In this document: positions 60,913-64,000 of the stretch, piece after piece | How the letters are laid out: every line of letters starts with the position of its first letter | Numbering within the stretch: the stretch's first letter is position 1 | Origin: Methyloligella sp050110875 | Lineage (GTDB): Bacteria; Pseudomonadota; Alphaproteobacteria; Rhizobiales; Methyloligellaceae | DNA: 64,000 bases | Assembly (NCBI GenBank): GCA_050110875.1 | Contig: CP188828.1 | Location: 2,933,975-2,997,974, forward strand | Direction of reading: 5' to 3' | Program-made: the position numbers and the translations under genes | Notes under the pieces: generated by a model | The model's database searches: none | What the model saw: the letters and a program-made list of their open reading frames with translations, nothing else | What the model was told of the DNA's origin: nothing

Positions 60913-61770
60913 TTAATTCGTGGCGACGTTGCCGAGGATCTGGGAAAGCTCGCGCACGACGTCGTAATCCGCGTCCTCGACCGGTGCGAACCCTTCGGCC
61001 TTGAACGGCTTCAGCACCGATTCTTCGTCGAGCTCGTAGAACGCCGTTTGGATCTTCTTCTTCAGCGCCGGATCGAGATCGCTGCGCATGGTCCAGGGAT
61101 ATTGCGGGAACGGCTTGGACACCTCGATCACGGTGACCTTATCCGTGGAGATGTGTCCGCGGTCGACGAGACTCTTGAAGATCGGCTGGCTGAGACCGCC
61201 CGCCTGGGCATGGCCGTTCTGCACCGCCATGGCCACGGCGTCGTGCGAGCCGGTGAAACGCTCGTTGTAATCGTCGCCCGGCTTCAACCCGGCCTTCATG
61301 AGGATCGATTTCGGGATCAGATGGCTGGACGTCGAAGCCGTGTCGCCGAAAGCCACGTCCTTGCCCGCGATGTCCTCGACCGAAGTGACGCCCGCTTCCA
61401 CATTACCGATCAGCACGGAGTGGTATGTCGTCTCGCCGTCCTTCTCCAGGGCGGCAAAAGCCTCGATGTCCGATTTTGACTTGGCGAGCGTGTAGGAGAG
61501 GGGACCGAAATAGGCGAGGTCGAGCCGTCCGAAGCGCATGGCTTCGATCATCGAGGAATAATCCGTGGTGACCACCAGCTCGATGGTCTTGCCGAGGCGG
61601 TCCTCCAGATAGGTCTTGAGCGGCTCGTTGTTCTTGATGATGGTCGCCGCGTTCTCGTCGGGCAGAAGCGCGACCTTCAAAGTATCCGGATCCGCCTCTT
61701 GCGCGGCGGCGCCTGTCATCGAAAGCCCCAGCAGGGCGAGGGCGGTGAATGCGAGCGTAGCAAATCTCAT
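60913..61770 (-). CDS. ptxB: Phosphite-binding periplasmic protein PtxB (PhnD-like)
   Basis: A 285-residue protein with a signal peptide (about 1-23, cut near AAAQEA). The PhnD fold is clear: LKVALLPDENAATIIK, YFGPLSYTLAKSKS, VAFGDTASTSSHLIP and GSHDAVAMAVQNGHAQAGG. With PtxD it forms a phosphite assimilation pathway, so phosphite is the likely ligand. ATGA overlap with the ATPase gene. Confidence 0.92.
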   Translation of the reverse strand: MRFATLAFTALALLGLSMTGAAAQEADPDTLKVALLPDENAATIIKNNEPLKTYLEDRLGKTIELVVTTDYSSMIEAMRFGRLDLAYFGPLSYTLAKSKSDIEAFAALEKDGETTYHSVLIGNVEAGVTSVEDIAGKDVAFGDTASTSSHLIPKSILMKAGLKPGDDYNERFTGSHDAVAMAVQNGHAQAGGLSQPIFKSLVDRGHISTDKVTVIEVSKPFPQYPWTMRSDLDPALKKKIQTAFYELDEESVLKPFKAEGFAPVEDADYDVVRELSQILGNVATN

Positions 61771-62594
61771 AGCAATGCCTCCATGGCTGCGTGTTGTTCG
61801 GAAGTTTCAGGTGCGTCGGGAGTAGCTTGTCGCTTGTCTGGTCTTTCCGGTCCGGCCTGAGGTCCAGCCCGGTAGATGTCGTCGATCATGCGCGGGCTCA
61901 GCTGAGATGCGGTCGCCCGTGCCACGATGGCGCCGTCGGCCATGCCCACGATCTGGTCGGCAAAGCGGCGCGCCAGATCCACCTGATGCAGGCTGACGAT
62001 GGCGGTGATGCCGTCCGTGGCGCAGATTTGGCGCAAGCTTTCGAGCACCTGCGCCGCGGTGGCCGGATCGAGACTGGCGACGGGTTCGTCAGCGAGGATC
62101 AGATCCGGCTGCTGGCACAAGGCGCGGGCCACGCCGACCCGCTGTTGCTGCCCGCCGGAGAGTTCGTCCACCCGCGTCAAAGCCTTTTCGAGGAGGCCGA
62201 CCCGTTCGATGGCGCGAAGGGCGATTTGCTGATCTCGTCGCGGCAAGGGCAGAAGAGTCCGCCACGCCGTGTGATGGCCCAGCCGCCCGGTCAGCACGTT
62301 GTCCAAGACGCTCAGCCGGCCGATCAAATGATGGTTCTGGAACACCATGCCGGTCCGCCGGCGATGGGCCTGCAGGGCGTTGCCTTCCGCGATATCGCCA
62401 AAGGAGGCTGTTACGACCCGCCCTTTGGAGGGGCGTACCAGACCGTTCAGACAGCGCAGCAGCGTCGATTTGCCGGCCCCGGATTGTCCAAGCAGAACAA
62501 TGAATTCGCCACTCTTGAATTCGGCCGTGCAATTCCGCAAGGCGGTGACCCCGTTCGGATATTGCACGCTGATATTGTCCAGGCGAACCATCAT
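61767..62594 (-). CDS. ptxA: Phosphite/phosphonate ABC transporter ATPase PtxA (PhnC-like)
   Basis: A 275-residue ATPase with P-loop GQSGAGKST at about 34-42, signature LSGGQQQRV and Walker B LILADEPVASLD. It begins MMVRLDNISVQYPNG; the two adjacent ATGs (62594 and 62591) are both possible, and a longer start at 62621 is less likely. It is the first gene of the ptxABCDE-type operon, with a Pho-box-like repeat upstream. Confidence 0.92.
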   Translation of the reverse strand: MMVRLDNISVQYPNGVTALRNCTAEFKSGEFIVLLGQSGAGKSTLLRCLNGLVRPSKGRVVTASFGDIAEGNALQAHRRRTGMVFQNHHLIGRLSVLDNVLTGRLGHHTAWRTLLPLPRRDQQIALRAIERVGLLEKALTRVDELSGGQQQRVGVARALCQQPDLILADEPVASLDPATAAQVLESLRQICATDGITAIVSLHQVDLARRFADQIVGMADGAIVARATASQLSPRMIDDIYRAGPQAGPERPDKRQATPDAPETSEQHAAMEALL

Positions 62595-62656
62595 GATTTG
62601 CAATCGAAAAGCCTCGATCATCGCGAATTCAGATCGTGCTTTCGTAGGCTTTCCGG

Positions 62657-62685
62657 ATGACAGATCCCTATCGCCGGTATGACAA
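62657..62685 (-). promoter_or_regulatory. Pho-box-like repeat upstream of ptxA
   Basis: On the minus strand TTGTCAT and CTGTCAT lie exactly 22 bp apart, with a degenerate unit (GCGATAG) between, giving three 11-bp units as in PhoB sites. It lies 62 bp before the ptxA start. Phosphate-starvation control of the ptx operon is expected. Confidence 0.6.
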
Positions 62686-62769
62686 TCGGATGAAATCTCG
62701 TGGGCGGAATGCCAGCGCGATGGGGCCGCTGCCGGCGCGTGGATTGGCGCCCGGCCGTTGGTGCGGCAG

Positions 62770-62805
62770 GAAATGTCGCTGGTTAGAGAAATGTCGCTGA
62801 TTAGA
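62770..62805. repeat. Two tandem 18-bp repeats
   Basis: GAAATGTCGCTGGTTAGA is followed directly by GAAATGTCGCTGATTAGA, differing at one base. The pair lies about 176 bp upstream of ptxA and between ptxA and the methyltransferase gene. It may be a regulator site or slippage product. Otherwise 62595-62867 holds only the Pho-box-like site. Confidence 0.7.
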
Positions 62806-62867
62806 GCGATGCGGACAGCCGCGCCGGGATGCGCAGCCCGCAAGATCGCCGAGGCGCGAGGCTCCCC

Positions 62868-63917
62868 CTAGGGCCGCGCCTCGAGGATCATATTGAACGG
62901 CGTCTCGGCGGCCCGCCGGACGCGGCTGAAGCCCGCCGTCTGCAGAACCTCCGTGAGCCGCTTCTCGCCGGCTTGCGCGCCCAACGCCGCGCCGACGTCC
63001 TGGCTCAAGGAGGACGGCACGCAGACATTGGTCGAGAAGGCGTAATAGACCCGCCCCACCGGATTGAGATTCTCGGAAAGCGTATCGCCGGCCAGGGGCT
63101 CGACCAGCATCAAGGTGCCGTCGGGTTTCAGCGTCTTGCGGATATGCGCCGCGACGCCGGCGGGGTCGCCCATGTCGTGCAGCGCATCGAACACCGTGAC
63201 GAGATCGAAGCCGGCCCCGTCGAAATCCTGCGCCGTGGCGACTTCGAAAGCGAGATTGTCCTGCCCGTTCATATTACGTCTCGCATGCTTGATCGAGGCT
63301 TCGTGAAAATCGATGCCGGTGAAATGCGACCGGGGAAAAGCCTCGGCCATCACCATGGTCGAGACCCCGTGGCCGCACCCGACATCGGCCACCTTGGCCC
63401 CGGCCTTCAGCTTGCCGGTCACGCCCTCCAGCGCCGGCAGCCAGTCATGCACCAGATGGGCTTTGTAGCCGGGGCGGAAGAACCGCTCGGTCCCGCAGAA
63501 CAGGCAATCGTTGTGGTCGCCCCAGCCGATCCCCGCGCCGGAGCGGAACGCCTCCGTAAGCTTGGGCTCGTCGGCAAAGACCGCGGCGAGGGAATAGAAG
63601 CCGCCCGTCATGTTCACCGGGCTTTCCGGATCGGCGAAGATGGCAGCCTGCTCCGGCGTCATGGAGAAGTCGCCGCTTTCCGCGTCGTACTCCACATAGC
63701 CGGAGGCCGCTTGGGAGGCGAGCCATTCGCGGATATAGCGTTCATGCGTCCCCGTCTTGTCAGCCAGCTCCTGAGGGGTGAGAGGCCCGTCCTCTGCCAA
63801 GGCGCGATACAGCCCGAGCTTGTCCCCGATGAGAACCAGCGTGGCATTGGCGGCCGCCCCCAGCTCCTGCACCATGAGACCGAGCAGCGGCTCCAGCTTT
63901 TCCATGTTCAGAGTCAT
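62868..63917 (-). CDS. SAM-dependent methyltransferase with N-terminal winged helix
   Basis: A 349-residue class-I methyltransferase. The N-terminal winged-helix dimerisation domain (about 10-90, with TPQELADKTGTHERYIREWLA) precedes a Rossmann methyltransferase domain with the SAM motif VADVGCGHGVSTM (about 170-182) and later FDLVTVFDALHDMGDP. It resembles the mycobacterial Rv2258c-type group. The substrate is unknown. The ATG at 63917 has GGAGGGAGAG upstream. The last 83 bases (63918-64000) contain only its promoter region. Confidence 0.88.
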   Translation of the reverse strand: MTLNMEKLEPLLGLMVQELGAAANATLVLIGDKLGLYRALAEDGPLTPQELADKTGTHERYIREWLASQAASGYVEYDAESGDFSMTPEQAAIFADPESPVNMTGGFYSLAAVFADEPKLTEAFRSGAGIGWGDHNDCLFCGTERFFRPGYKAHLVHDWLPALEGVTGKLKAGAKVADVGCGHGVSTMVMAEAFPRSHFTGIDFHEASIKHARRNMNGQDNLAFEVATAQDFDGAGFDLVTVFDALHDMGDPAGVAAHIRKTLKPDGTLMLVEPLAGDTLSENLNPVGRVYYAFSTNVCVPSSLSQDVGAALGAQAGEKRLTEVLQTAGFSRVRRAAETPFNMILEARP

Positions 63918-64000
63918 CGCTCTCCCTCCTCCCTAGAGACACGATCTTCGAAAACGGAACCTCCAGATTATCACGCGGCACTTCGAGCGAGATAGCGAAT

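Noticed and set aside
1..64000. Search for CRISPR arrays, IS elements, phage genes, defence islands, tRNA and rRNA genes
   Set aside because: No spaced direct repeats, transposases, integrases, defence proteins or RNA gene signatures were recognised by reading; the two tandem repeats found are only 18 bp units in two copies.

Overview
The window is GC-rich bacterial chromosome, almost fully coding, with overlapping operons. It looks like an alphaproteobacterium, probably Hyphomicrobiales: it has a FixK-type regulator, a FixL-like sensor, the oxygen-dependent (aerobic) cobalamin pathway, a NasS/NasT nitrate system and OprB-like and alginate-export-like porins. No IS element, phage, CRISPR array, rRNA or tRNA gene was seen. 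The species cannot be told from this sequence.

Region 1 (1-9.8 kb), low-oxygen signalling and general physiology. A putrescine/ornithine carbamoyltransferase runs off the left edge. Then come a CBS-domain protein, small proteins of unknown function, a FixK/FNR-like regulator (3207-3902), an OmpR-type response regulator (4013-4747) and a PAS hybrid histidine kinase (4755-6281). The PAS domain of the kinase keeps the haem-ligand residues of FixL. Three perfect FixK boxes (TTGAY-N4-RTCAA) lie in front of the CBS gene, a small conserved gene and the ribosome-hibernation gene. A cation antiporter, a LOG-family protein and a TauE/SafE permease follow.

Region 2 (9.8-26.1 kb), nitric oxide and nitrate. 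A secreted protein, an NsrR-like repressor, a DUF488 protein and NnrS precede an assimilatory nitrate operon on the minus strand: MFS nitrate transporter, nirB, nirD, nasA, cysG and an outer-membrane porin. Upstream lie nasT and nasS. Between nasS and the transporter gene is a leader with two A1/G4 hexaloop hairpins, the second overlapping an intrinsic terminator. This is the expected target of the ANTAR antiterminator NasT. An OprB-like porin is divergent from nasT.

Region 3 (26.2-58.1 kb), vitamin B12. A cobalamin riboswitch precedes a TonB receptor, an ABC uptake system and a degenerate CbiX-like/[2Fe-2S] fusion protein. After an SH3-domain protein comes a nearly complete aerobic cobalamin biosynthesis cluster: cobB-A-M-E-L, cobK (opposite strand), cobJ-I-H-G-N-W, cbtA-cbtB, a second cobalamin riboswitch, cobU-O-Q, cbiB, cobD, a DUF1289 fusion protein, cobS, an alpha-ribazole phosphatase, cobT, cobF and a flavin reductase that may be CobR. 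The CobS/CobT cobaltochelatase partners and bluB are not in the window.

Region 4 (58.1-62.7 kb), phosphite use. A complete ptxABCDE-type operon (ABC importer, phosphite dehydrogenase, LysR regulator) is preceded by a Pho-box-like repeat. A SAM-dependent methyltransferase (62868-63917) ends the window.
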